Assembly (NCBI RefSeq): GCF_002741015.1
Contig: NZ_CP016616.1
Span: forward strand, 4,986,501 to 5,050,500
From: Microvirga ossetica
Lineage (GTDB): Bacteria; Pseudomonadota; Alphaproteobacteria; Rhizobiales; Beijerinckiaceae
Length of the DNA stretch: 64,000 nt
Reading direction: 5' to 3'
The notes under the pieces were generated by a model, which saw only the letters and a program-made list of their open reading frames with translations, had not been told where the DNA came from and did no database searches. The position numbers and the translations under genes were made by a program. Below are positions 35,535 through 44,005 of this stretch, one piece after another (position 1 is the first letter of the stretch; each line of letters begins with the position of its first letter).

Positions 35535-36434
35535 ATGCGTTACCTTTCGCACTGGTGGCCGTATGGCGTCCTGGCGTCGCTCAGCCTTCTCGCCGGTGGC
35601 CCATCTCCTGCGTTCGCCGCAGACTTGGGGCCTCCTCCTCCCGCTCCGGCGATCGAGGCTCCCGCTCCGCTTGGCTGGACGTTCCGTTTCACGCCCTATG
35701 GCTGGCTCACCGCGATGGACGGCACCCAGACCGTGCGCGGGCGCTCCGTCAAGGTCGACGCCAGCTTCATCGACATCGTCGAGGAGAGCGACACGCTGGT
35801 CGCCCTGATGGGCGACTTCGAGGCCCGCAATGGTCCGTTCGCACTTTATGGCGATGTGGTCTGGAGCAAGGTCGGAGCAGACCGGAGCGCAGTCAGGACC
35901 CGTGCGCCTGCGCCGGGCATCACCGGGACCGTTGGGTCTGCCCTCAATCTGGACATCGAGATGGCCATAGTCGAGGGTGGCGCCACCTATGAGGTGGCCC
36001 GCTCAGGGCCACTTGCCTTCGATGTCCTTGGCGGTGTGCGGTACTGGCACCAGAGGGCGGAACTTTCGCTGGACGTTGCTGGGACTTTTGAGACTGCCGA
36101 TCTTGTGATCGCCGGGGCACGAGCCATTGCCCGCTCCGGCTCCGTCGATTGGCTCGACCCAATCATCGGGGCTCGGATGCGCTATCAAGTGACATCAGGC
36201 CACGAGTTATTTCTTCAGGGTGACATCGGAGGGTTTGGGGTCGGAAGCGACTTCTCCTGGCAGGCCATCGGCGCCTACAGCTTTGATTTTGGCACCTACC
36301 AGAGCGTGACCTTCTCGGGCGTGATCGGCTATCGGGCGCTCTATGTCGACTATGTCCAGGGCGAGGGCCGGCAGCGCTACGAGTTCGACATGCTCGTGCA
36401 CGGTCCTATCGTTGGCATCAGCGCCAGGTTCTGA
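35535..36434 (+). CDS. Outer-membrane beta-barrel type protein
   Basis: 299 aa from the ATG at 35535, with AAGGGGG ahead. Signal peptide at 1-29 (cut near PAFAA/D), a Pro-rich linker (LGPPPPAPAIEAPAPL), then alternating polar/apolar strands (WTFRFTPYGWLTAMDGTQTV, FALYGDVVWSKV, LAFDVLGGVRYWHQRAEL, HELFLQGDIGGFGVG, VTFSGVIGYRALYVDYV) ending in an aromatic C-terminal residue (ISARF), the mark of Bam-inserted barrels. It probably resides in the outer membrane; transport or structural role unknown. Confidence 0.8.
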   Translation: MRYLSHWWPYGVLASLSLLAGGPSPAFAADLGPPPPAPAIEAPAPLGWTFRFTPYGWLTAMDGTQTVRGRSVKVDASFIDIVEESDTLVALMGDFEARNGPFALYGDVVWSKVGADRSAVRTRAPAPGITGTVGSALNLDIEMAIVEGGATYEVARSGPLAFDVLGGVRYWHQRAELSLDVAGTFETADLVIAGARAIARSGSVDWLDPIIGARMRYQVTSGHELFLQGDIGGFGVGSDFSWQAIGAYSFDFGTYQSVTFSGVIGYRALYVDYVQGEGRQRYEFDMLVHGPIVGISARF

Positions 36435-36674
36435 CCGAACTTCAAAGGTGGGCCCGGCTCTGTCACGGTGTCCGGATGCGAAGCTTCCTTGGCGGCAGCA
36501 ACGACCTTGAGGGCCTGAGACAAGGCGCCTGGAGCGGACAGCTTGAAGCGCGGATTGGCCAGTTTGGGCTCATGGCCTCTGCCCAACGCGAACGGTTGCA
36601 GGTATGCTTCCAAGGTGACATTCTGATGTTTCACTATCACGCCTGTGATAGTGGAAGAACCCGGCGGAGGGCCT

Positions 36675-37172
36675 ATGCTTAAACTCGCACGCTGGTTCAG
36701 TCTTTGGAGTGCCCTTGTGTTGCCCCTGGCCGCTCAAGCGCAGCCAACCCCTTCGCTGGACGAAAAACTCAACTATATCTTCGATGTGTCCGATGTAAAA
36801 AATGGTTTTGACATTGGATATAATGTCATGAAACCGAGACTGCTCGATAAGATCCAGAATTCATCAAGCAAAATAACGCCAGAAATTGCCGACTACATCT
36901 CTGGACTTATGGACGATGAGTTTGTCCAGATCAAGCCTGCAATGTTAGACTTCGTCAAAGAATACTACAAACGTCAATTCACGGAAGAAGAGATCGTTGC
37001 TTTGTATGATTTCTATCGCACGCCCGTCGGGTCTCGTCTCGCCACCAAGTTGAACGCGGTAACGGCCGGTCTCCTTCCTGAAATGCAAACATTCATGAGC
37101 CGCCAATTTGCACCTCGCCTTAGTGCGCGGGTGAGCAACGATGCAAGATTGCGTGACGTCCTCAAGCCATAA
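36675..37172 (+). CDS. DUF2059-like exported protein
   Basis: 165 aa. Signal peptide of about 22 residues (LKLARWFSLWSALVLPLAAQAQP). The mature part is helical and contains DFVKEYYKRQFTEEEIVALYDFYRTPVGSRLATKLNAV, the hallmark of DUF2059 proteins (F-T-E-E-E-I, Y-x-T-P-x-G). The ATG at 36675 is preceded by GGAGG. Periplasmic; function unknown. Its codon use looks somewhat more AT-rich than its neighbours, consistent with separate acquisition. Confidence 0.75.
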   Translation: MLKLARWFSLWSALVLPLAAQAQPTPSLDEKLNYIFDVSDVKNGFDIGYNVMKPRLLDKIQNSSSKITPEIADYISGLMDDEFVQIKPAMLDFVKEYYKRQFTEEEIVALYDFYRTPVGSRLATKLNAVTAGLLPEMQTFMSRQFAPRLSARVSNDARLRDVLKP

Positions 37173-37905
37173 ATTACAGCCTGAAGCCAGGACGGAGTTT
37201 CAGGACTTTTCGCGAATTTCCAGAGGTACTGGATTGAGCCCAATCAACCGTGTGCTCTCTCCTTTCACGGAACGGTCCGGGGTCGTGGCCCAGGACCGAC
37301 GGTGCTGGTCTACGGGCACCTTGCCTCACAAGGGGAGAGTGTCGAGAAGCCGGGCGACACTCGTCGGGTGCCACTGGCTGCCCCGGTCGGTGGCGATGCC
37401 CCGGTCGTTAAGCGCCTTCGCAATACCCGAAAGGCTTGTGATCCCCGCTTTCGAAGTTCACTGATTGTCAGGGCGAGAAGAGACCCATTGGCCTTCGCCT
37501 GTCTCGCCTCAAGCCCCTTTGCCCTGTCCTTGCCAGTTGGCCTGTATCCTCTGAACCCACCAAGCTCGACTACTGCCGCAGTCGATCAGCGGCGCGACGC
37601 GACCATAACATGGTCATTGGGCGGGCTACTTTCGTCCCCAGTTGCGGACACGCGGCGAGAGTCATCGTGGCTCCGTGATTGTCGTTCCTGCCATTGCAAC
37701 TTAGATGCTTATGGCGATCCCCCTGCGTGAGTTCTGGGTCCTGCCTGGGAGTAAAGCGGGCGGCCCCATGAGACCGTGGGCCGAACAATACCAGCTTGAT
37801 TATTTACAACGGACCACCCGAGACCGTGTTAAGCTCGGGAAGGAGGGCCCGAACATGGGCCATGCCGGCCCGGGTTGGCGGGCTACCAAAGCTGGAGCGA
37901 CGCAG
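37173..37905. other. Gap of about 730 bp holding a recombinase remnant
   Basis: Apart from the serine-recombinase fragment at 37326-37545, described separately, I see no gene. The right part should hold the promoter of the alkyl sulfatase gene. Confidence 0.45.
37326..37545 (-). pseudogene. Serine recombinase/resolvase C-terminal remnant
   Basis: On the minus strand one frame reads DRAKGLEARQAKANGSLLALTISELRK. After a one-base shift it continues ITSLSGIAKALNDRGIATDRGSQWHPTSVARLLDTLPL and a TGA (37326-37328). This is the end of a large-resolvase-type protein, where the SLSGIAxALNxRGIxTxRGxxWxxxxVxRLL pattern is standard. A frameshift and the loss of the catalytic domain mark it as dead. It signals an old mobile element here. 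Confidence 0.6.
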
Positions 37906-40017
37906 ATGATCCTCAGGACATTGGTCGCCAAGATCGCGGTGACCGTCTTTCTACTGGGTGGAACAAGCAGTGCCGCGCTTGCAGCCGGCGGCGGCGGCGT
38001 TCTCGTGGATCCCGGGGCCATGGAAGGCAAGCACTTCCATCCGAAAGGCAAGATGCCATCGCAGTTCACCATCGAACTGCAAAAAGGCTTACGTGCTACG
38101 CTGCCGTTCGAGGACAAGCGCGACCTCGACGAGGCCAAGCGCGGCTTCATTGCCGCGCCTCCCTACAAGCAGATCATGGCTGAGGCAGGCAACGTCGCCT
38201 GGGACATGGCCAGCTGCGAGTTTCTGCTTCAGGGCAAAGACCTCGATAGCGTCCACCCTTCATTGCAGCGACAGGCAATCCTGAACATGGCCTACGGGCT
38301 TTACGAGGTCGTCCCGGGCAAGATCTACCAGGTACGGGGCTTTGACCTCTTCAACATCAGCTTCATCAGGGGCGCTACGGGCTGGATCGTGTTCGATCCA
38401 CTGACGGCCAAGGAGACCGCTAAGGCGGCCTTGGATTTCATCAACGAGAAACTCGGCACCCTCCCAGTGGTGGCTGTTGTCTACTCTCACTCCCACGGGG
38501 ATCACTACGGTGGTGTGCGCGGCGTTGTGAATGAGGCCGACGTGAGGAGCGGCAAGGTGCCGGTCATTGCGCCGACCGGCTTCATGAAACACGCAGTGAG
38601 TGAGAACGTGTACGCCGGCAATGCAATGAACCGACGTTTGTTCTTCCAGTACGGTGTCCTGCTCCCACGCAGTCCCTTCGGCCATGTGGATCAGTCGATC
38701 GGAAAGAACACCGCATCCGGCAACACGGGCTTGATCGAACCTAGTCGCCTGATCGAGAAGGACTTCGAGGAGCTTACTGTCGATGGCGTGACTATGGTAT
38801 TTCAGAATACACCGGGCACCGAGGCACCGGCGGAGATGAACACCTACTTCCCGCAGTTTAAGGCGTTCTGGGCCGGTGAGAACATCACCGGCACGATCCA
38901 CAACATCTACACGCTACGCGGCGCCCTGATCCGGGATCCGCTGGAGTGGTCCAAGCAGATCAACGCCGCCCTGTATCGGTTCGGCCAGGAAGCCGAGGTC
39001 ATGTTCGCCGCCCATTCTTGGCCGCGCTGGGGCAATGAGCGCGTTCAGGAAGTGATGCGGACGCAGCGTGACGCCTACGGCCACCTCAACAACGACGTGC
39101 TACGTCTGGCAAATCAGGGTGTGACGGTCAATGAGGTCCAGAATGTCTACAAGCTGCCCGACAGCCTGAAGAAGCAGTGGGCTGCTCACAGCTACCATGG
39201 CTCCGAGGAGCACAACAGTCGTGCGGTGATCAACCGCTACTTGGGTTACTGGGATGGAAATCCTGCCACCCTGACCCCGATGTCGCCTGGAGACACTGCT
39301 CCATTGTATGTCGAGATGATGGGTGGGGCCGAACCGATCATGGTCAAGGGCAAAGAGCTGTACGATCAGGGCAAGTATCTGCTCGCTATGGAGATCCTCA
39401 ACAAGCTCGTCTACGCCCAACCGAGTAATCAGGTCGCTAAGGACCTTCTGGCAGATGTCTTCGAGCAGATCGGTTACCAGAAGGAGAGCGCGAGCGTACG
39501 CAACAGCTTCCTCGCGGCGGCCCTGGAACTGCGGTCTGGGATGCCGGAAGGTGTGCCGCCCAAGACCAGCGGCCCGGACACAATCCACGCGATGTCGACG
39601 GACCTTTGGCTCGACTTCCTCGCCATCCGCCTGGACAGCCGCAAGGCCGAAGGTGTGAAGTTCGTGATCAACTTGATTACGCCGGACAACGGTGAGCGTT
39701 TTGCTGTGGAGATGAGCAACTCGACACTAACGAAGATCAAGGGACAGCAGGCGAGGTCCCCGGACCTGACCATGACCATCAACCGTTCCGATCTCGAAGC
39801 CGTGATGGCGGGTAAGGAAACACTCGACGAGCAAATCGCTAACGGCAAGGCGAAGCTGGAGGGCGACCGCAAACCCCTCGATCAGCTCAAGGGGATGCTG
39901 GTGCGGTTCACCCCGGACTTCGAGATGATGCCAGGGACCAAGCCTACGACGCCAGCGACCCCGGTGGCCAAGGATCCGTTCGAGCAGGATGCACCCGCAC
40001 TGACTGATGGAGGATAA
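37906..40017 (+). CDS. Alkyl sulfatase, SdsA1/BDS1 type
   Basis: 703 aa. Signal peptide at 1-27 (AVTVFLLGGTSSAALAAG). N-terminal MBL domain with the zinc motif HSHGDH at 195-200 and later ligands in the NTPGTEAPAEMNTYFP and FAAHSWPRWG region; the middle dimerisation domain (GKELYDQGKYLLAMEILNKLVYAQPSNQVAKDLLADVFEQIGYQ); the C-terminal SCP2-like domain (FVINLITPDNGERFAVEMSNSTLTKIKG... DLTMTINRSDLEAVM). Such periplasmic enzymes cleave sulfate from alkyl sulfates such as SDS, leaving the alcohol. The start at 37906 fits the signal peptide and a GGAG site; the longer frame upstream does not. It stands alone, with no visible regulator. Confidence 0.92.
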   Translation: MILRTLVAKIAVTVFLLGGTSSAALAAGGGGVLVDPGAMEGKHFHPKGKMPSQFTIELQKGLRATLPFEDKRDLDEAKRGFIAAPPYKQIMAEAGNVAWDMASCEFLLQGKDLDSVHPSLQRQAILNMAYGLYEVVPGKIYQVRGFDLFNISFIRGATGWIVFDPLTAKETAKAALDFINEKLGTLPVVAVVYSHSHGDHYGGVRGVVNEADVRSGKVPVIAPTGFMKHAVSENVYAGNAMNRRLFFQYGVLLPRSPFGHVDQSIGKNTASGNTGLIEPSRLIEKDFEELTVDGVTMVFQNTPGTEAPAEMNTYFPQFKAFWAGENITGTIHNIYTLRGALIRDPLEWSKQINAALYRFGQEAEVMFAAHSWPRWGNERVQEVMRTQRDAYGHLNNDVLRLANQGVTVNEVQNVYKLPDSLKKQWAAHSYHGSEEHNSRAVINRYLGYWDGNPATLTPMSPGDTAPLYVEMMGGAEPIMVKGKELYDQGKYLLAMEILNKLVYAQPSNQVAKDLLADVFEQIGYQKESASVRNSFLAAALELRSGMPEGVPPKTSGPDTIHAMSTDLWLDFLAIRLDSRKAEGVKFVINLITPDNGERFAVEMSNSTLTKIKGQQARSPDLTMTINRSDLEAVMAGKETLDEQIANGKAKLEGDRKPLDQLKGMLVRFTPDFEMMPGTKPTTPATPVAKDPFEQDAPALTDGG

Positions 40018-40491
40018 ATCACCGCCGGCCTTGAGGGGCCGCCGCAAATAAGCGTCGGCGTCTGCGAAAGGTTACTTCCAAGAGCAATGGGTTTTCGCGC
40101 GCTTATCGCGGTCGCCAGGTCCATTACTCGGTCTGCCCACGGATGTCCTGGACGATCTGGAAAAGCCTCAGGCCCGGTAGACAGCCTTGTGGAGGAGTTT
40201 TCCCCCAAGGCTGGATGGACTGACGCGGACCATCTCTACCGACACCCTCGTGGCGAGGGTCGAGGCGAGGAGGAGAATCTTCGTCCGCATGCTTGAGGCC
40301 TCTCCTTCGGCGGCCGGCGGCGGGAGGGAACGACACGCACGAAGGCCTGAAATCTCGGGGACCCGGATTCGATGGCAATCGGGGTTCGACCTGAAGGCTT
40401 CGGCGATCCCTGAAAGAGCAGGTCGACGCCCCGCGTTCCGGCGCTAGAGGCACCGCAAGCTGTCGAAGCCGCAGTTCCTGCACTCGCGCCA
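40018..40491. other. Gap of about 470 bp after the alkyl sulfatase
   Basis: No supported gene. A short hairpin (CGGCC, TTGAGG, GGCCG at 40026-40041) just after the stop may help termination, although it lacks a T run. Confidence 0.4.
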
Positions 40492-41526
40492 TCATTCCGG
40501 CTTCCTGGAATTCGCCGAGACCATGTCCCGTGGCGAGGGCACGTCGACCCGGATGAGTTGCGAGAACTGAGGCGATCCGTCGGCCAGGCGTGCGCGGGCA
40601 TCGATATGGGCGCTTTCCTTCAGGGCCGGCAGGGACACCTGGCTATCGAGGGCTCCTCTCGCGTAGGCGTAGTCCGGCAGGTAGCCGTTCACGATGAGAC
40701 GCCAGTCGAAGGGGATCGCTACTCCGACGGCCCGCATCATCTTGACTGCCGTCGTGGTGCAGTTCGTGGTCAGCGAATTGTAGAATCGCGGCCGGATCGC
40801 CAGCGCGTTCGCATCCGATACGTATTCGAGCAGGAGACGCCGGGCCGCCTCCGGGGATGCGTTCAGACGATAGAGCTGCACGTCCTCGCCGCGAAGGTTC
40901 GATCGCACGCGCACCACGTCGCGCTCGTCCGCGGCGACGAGAATGAGTGGATTGCTCTTGAAGAGATCGGCGACGGGCGAGAATTCGCCGCCCCGGGTGC
41001 GCCGGACCTCGATCGACCATGCGAGGTATTCGTCGCCCTCGAAGCCGAAGCTGAGGATCACGTGGGCCATCTCCGGCCCGGCCCAGTAGGACATGAACAG
41101 GTCGAGCGTGCGCAGCTTGTCCAGGTCGTACGACCGCGTGACCCATCGCTCCGCGGCGTCCTGTCCGTTGTGCCACTCGAAATCCCGGACGTTCGTGAGG
41201 GTCAGGCGATTGCCTTCGACGGATCCTGTCACCTGACGGGCGACGTCCGGCGCCCAATCCGCATGGTCCGGCGGACGGATCGTGCTCCACCAGACTGCCG
41301 TCGAACAGACAGCCATCGTGAAGGCGACCACAGCCGCAAGCCGGGACCGGCTGAACGAAGCGGCGATCGTCGCCACACCGAGGAGGAGGAACAGCAAGGC
41401 GATGGCGGCCCGCAGGCCCTCCGGCCCGGGAAGGCGATACCAGAGAGCGAGGGCACACCAGACCGATGCGAGCACAACAGCCAGCCCAAGCGCGATACGG
41501 ACGATCAGGCGCAGGATCCACGGCAT
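40492..41526 (-). CDS. DUF4105-like membrane protein
   Basis: 344 aa from the ATG at 41526. Three N-terminal hydrophobic helices (LIVRIALGLAVVLASVWCALAL, AAIALLFLLLGVATIAASF, LAAVVAFTMAVCSTAVWW) anchor it. The rest matches the DUF4105 pattern (DLFMSYWAGPEMAHVILSFGFEGDEYLAWSIEVRR... NSLTTNCTTTAVKMMR), where NCTT resembles a cysteine-protease-like centre. Probably periplasmic side; role unknown. It starts 29 bp after the AraC gene on the same strand, so the two probably form an operon. Confidence 0.75.
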   Translation of the reverse strand: MPWILRLIVRIALGLAVVLASVWCALALWYRLPGPEGLRAAIALLFLLLGVATIAASFSRSRLAAVVAFTMAVCSTAVWWSTIRPPDHADWAPDVARQVTGSVEGNRLTLTNVRDFEWHNGQDAAERWVTRSYDLDKLRTLDLFMSYWAGPEMAHVILSFGFEGDEYLAWSIEVRRTRGGEFSPVADLFKSNPLILVAADERDVVRVRSNLRGEDVQLYRLNASPEAARRLLLEYVSDANALAIRPRFYNSLTTNCTTTAVKMMRAVGVAIPFDWRLIVNGYLPDYAYARGALDSQVSLPALKESAHIDARARLADGSPQFSQLIRVDVPSPRDMVSANSRKPE

Positions 41527-41555
41527 GACATCGTCCCGTTTGGGCCGCCGGTGCG

Positions 41556-42611
41556 TCACCCCTGGCGGCCGTCGCTGCGCCACGCGCTCGGCGCTTGGCC
41601 CGACCAGCGCCGGAAGGCCCGGGTGAAGGCGCTGGCCTCGGAATAGCCGAGGGCCAACGCGATCTCGACGAGCGGCATGTGCGTACCCTCCAGCAGTTGA
41701 CGGGCAATCTCGAACCGAGTCTCGTTCGCAATCGCCCTGTAGCCCATGCTGCCCTGCAAGCGGCGGCTCAAGGTGCGGCGGTGCATCACCAGCAGATCGG
41801 CGATGTCGTCCGCCGAACAGCGGTTGCTCGGCAACCGCGTGCGCAGCAGCCGCCGGATGTCGTCCGCGAATTCGGATCCCGGGCTGCCCTTCAGTTGCTG
41901 GATCCGCTCCTCCAGCATGGCACGCAGCAGGGGATCGGCTCCGGCGATCCGAAGGTCCAGGTCGCGGACCGGGAGGACAATCGTGGCGGTCTCCTGATTG
42001 AACCTGACCGGGGTCCGGTAATGGCGCCGGTATGGCTCGCGATTTGCTGGGGCGGCCCGGGGCAGGAGCACCTCGGTCGGGTTCCATTCGGATCCGCACA
42101 GGGCGCGCAGGGCGTTGACGGCAACGGCGATGGCGCCGTCGGAGATCTGCTCGACGCCCGCGACCGTGGGCTGGTAGACCGAGAAGCCAAGCAGGGCCGT
42201 GTCGCCTGCTACAGCAAGCGACGGGACAATGCCCCGGTCCTGGATGCTCAGGTTCGAAACGAGACTGCGCAAGGCGTCGCCGATGGTGTCGGAATGCTGC
42301 ATCAGGCGTCCGACCATCCCGAGCGACTGGATCGTGGCCCGCTGTCCGACGAGAAGCCCGAAATGCGGACAGTTCGTGCGGGCCACGCTCAAGGCGAGCA
42401 GCCGGCCCAAGGCCCCATGCGGGATCACGTTCGCCCCATCCTCGAAAAGGCCTGGGTCGAGCCCTGCTTCCCTGATGACCGGATCGGGATCGATGCCGAA
42501 ATCCCGCAGGGTCGGCGGGATCTCCTTGGCGACACCCAGGTGAATGTGACCGGGGGGAAGCGTCCGCCCGGACCCCGCCGACGGAAGCACGATGTTGTCG
42601 ATCATCCTCAT
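41556..42611 (-). CDS. AraC-family transcriptional regulator (1)
   Basis: 351 aa from the ATG at 42611 (MRMIDNIVLPSAGSG; GTGAGG ahead). The N-terminal part (about 40-220) fits the arabinose-binding-like AraC ligand domain; the C-terminal 100 residues carry the double HTH (SADDIADLLVMHRRTLSRRLQGSMGYRAIANETRFEIARQLLEGTHMPLVEIALALGYSEASAFTRAFRRWSGQAPSAWR). It probably controls the DUF4105 gene behind it or the hydrolase gene ahead. The effector is unknown. Confidence 0.88.
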   Translation of the reverse strand: MRMIDNIVLPSAGSGRTLPPGHIHLGVAKEIPPTLRDFGIDPDPVIREAGLDPGLFEDGANVIPHGALGRLLALSVARTNCPHFGLLVGQRATIQSLGMVGRLMQHSDTIGDALRSLVSNLSIQDRGIVPSLAVAGDTALLGFSVYQPTVAGVEQISDGAIAVAVNALRALCGSEWNPTEVLLPRAAPANREPYRRHYRTPVRFNQETATIVLPVRDLDLRIAGADPLLRAMLEERIQQLKGSPGSEFADDIRRLLRTRLPSNRCSADDIADLLVMHRRTLSRRLQGSMGYRAIANETRFEIARQLLEGTHMPLVEIALALGYSEASAFTRAFRRWSGQAPSAWRSDGRQG

Positions 42612-42666
42612 GGGTGCCTCACCACGTGTTGTTCCTCTGACCAAGGTTCCCCTGACCGACACCCCT

Positions 42667-43923
42667 TCAGGGGGCTGCCACATCGGAAGCGGATCGGCCC
42701 AGTTCCTCCACGTGGCCGCCGAGAGACTCTCGCGTCCGGGGATCGATGACCGCGACGGGCGCTGAGATCGCCAGACCTGCTGCCGTTCCGACGACGGAGG
42801 CCGCACCCGCGGTCACCTGAATGATCCGGTCGCCCAGCCCGACCCGGGAATCCGTCACCGTCTGGCCTTCCGCGAGCCGCTTGCCGATGAGTTGCACGAC
42901 CTCGGGGCTCTCGGCGAACTTGCCGTGATTGAGGGCATCGCCCGCCTTGAGCTTGGTCAGGTCCAGGACCGTCACGTTCGCCTGCTCGAGCTGCGTCCGG
43001 TACGGCTCCTGATCGGGATTGATGGCGCCCAGACGAGCCTCGCTGCCCCACACCCTGCGCGACACGGCCAGCGCGCGGTCGTCCTGCGACACGAACAGGG
43101 TGAAGGCGGGACGGTTCGCCCTCGGTCCCATATCGACGAGGGCCTCCCGGGCGAGGTCGACATCGACGTCCGGTGCCGCCAGCAGGACGTTGCGGATCTT
43201 CGGCGTCACCCGACCGTCGCGGATCGCCATCTGGCGCAGGGTTTCGAGCGCAAGCGAATTGCCCATGGAATGCGCCAGGATCGAGATCTCGCCGACCGCC
43301 GGATCACGCGAGATCGCCTTCAGCAGGCTCTCCAAGGCATTGCGGGAATAGGCCGTGCTCTCCCGGTCGTAGCCGTAGGCCAGCACGCTGCCGCGCGAGG
43401 GCCAGGTGAACAGGATCGGCACCACGGGGGCGTTGGAGTCGTGCACGATCTGCGCGAAGCGGAAGACCGCATCGTCGAAGCGGTTGTTGAAGCCGTGGAT
43501 GAACACCAGCACCTGGCGTTTAGGCGTGGTCCGCAGGGTGCGGTGGAACCAGGCGAGTGCCTGCGCGCGGTCGATCACGTCGGCTTTCAATGTCACGAAC
43601 TCGGTAGCCGGATTGCCCGGTACCTGCTGCGGCCATTGCACCTCGCCGATCTGCCGAGCGTTCGGCGGCGGGATCGAGACCGTGATGTTGGCGAAGCCCG
43701 GCGATGGTCCGCGGTCGCCCGAGAACATCTCCGCCGGCTCGACACGCTTGCGGGTGGTGGCGACCAGCATGTCGACCCGGCTCGCGCCGGCAACGGTCCC
43801 GCTCACCGGAACCATCACGCCCCGGACACTGGCGCAGGCGCTGAGACCGGACACCAAGGCCAGGATCAAGGGAAGGTGCGCGACCTGAGGCCGGACAGCC
43901 CGTCGCGCTTCTGATCGTACCAT
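42667..43923 (-). CDS. Alpha/beta hydrolase lipoprotein, DUF900 type
   Basis: 418 aa from the ATG at 43923. The lipobox LSAC around residue 25 predicts a lipid-anchored envelope protein. The hydrolase core shows VLVFIHGFNNRFDDAVFRFAQIV (oxyanion strand), LFTWPSRGSVLAYGYDRESTAYSR and the nucleophile elbow ILAHSMGNSLALE, all typical of DUF900 esterase-like proteins. The C-terminus has a Gly/Ala-rich stretch (IQVTAGAASVVGTAAGLAISAPVAVIDPRTRESLGG). Substrate unknown. It is divergent from nothing; same strand as the AraC gene. Confidence 0.82.
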   Translation of the reverse strand: MVRSEARRAVRPQVAHLPLILALVSGLSACASVRGVMVPVSGTVAGASRVDMLVATTRKRVEPAEMFSGDRGPSPGFANITVSIPPPNARQIGEVQWPQQVPGNPATEFVTLKADVIDRAQALAWFHRTLRTTPKRQVLVFIHGFNNRFDDAVFRFAQIVHDSNAPVVPILFTWPSRGSVLAYGYDRESTAYSRNALESLLKAISRDPAVGEISILAHSMGNSLALETLRQMAIRDGRVTPKIRNVLLAAPDVDVDLAREALVDMGPRANRPAFTLFVSQDDRALAVSRRVWGSEARLGAINPDQEPYRTQLEQANVTVLDLTKLKAGDALNHGKFAESPEVVQLIGKRLAEGQTVTDSRVGLGDRIIQVTAGAASVVGTAAGLAISAPVAVIDPRTRESLGGHVEELGRSASDVAAP

Positions 43924-44005
43924 CGCGGATCCTTTATCCCGGCCAGCGGGAACGTGCATGTTGTCAGGTTTCGGTCGGCTGGAGGCAGCCTACTCGACTC
44001 ACCCA

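Noticed and set aside
36377..36640. 87-codon minus-strand frame overlapping the end of the outer-membrane protein gene
   Set aside because: No ribosome site or family features, and it overlaps a better gene.
40558..41646. 362-codon open frames on both strands over the DUF4105 gene
   Set aside because: The DUF4105 frame shows membrane helices and family motifs; the others do not.
41595..42749. 384-codon plus-strand frame
   Set aside because: Antisense to the AraC regulator, whose HTH motifs are clear.
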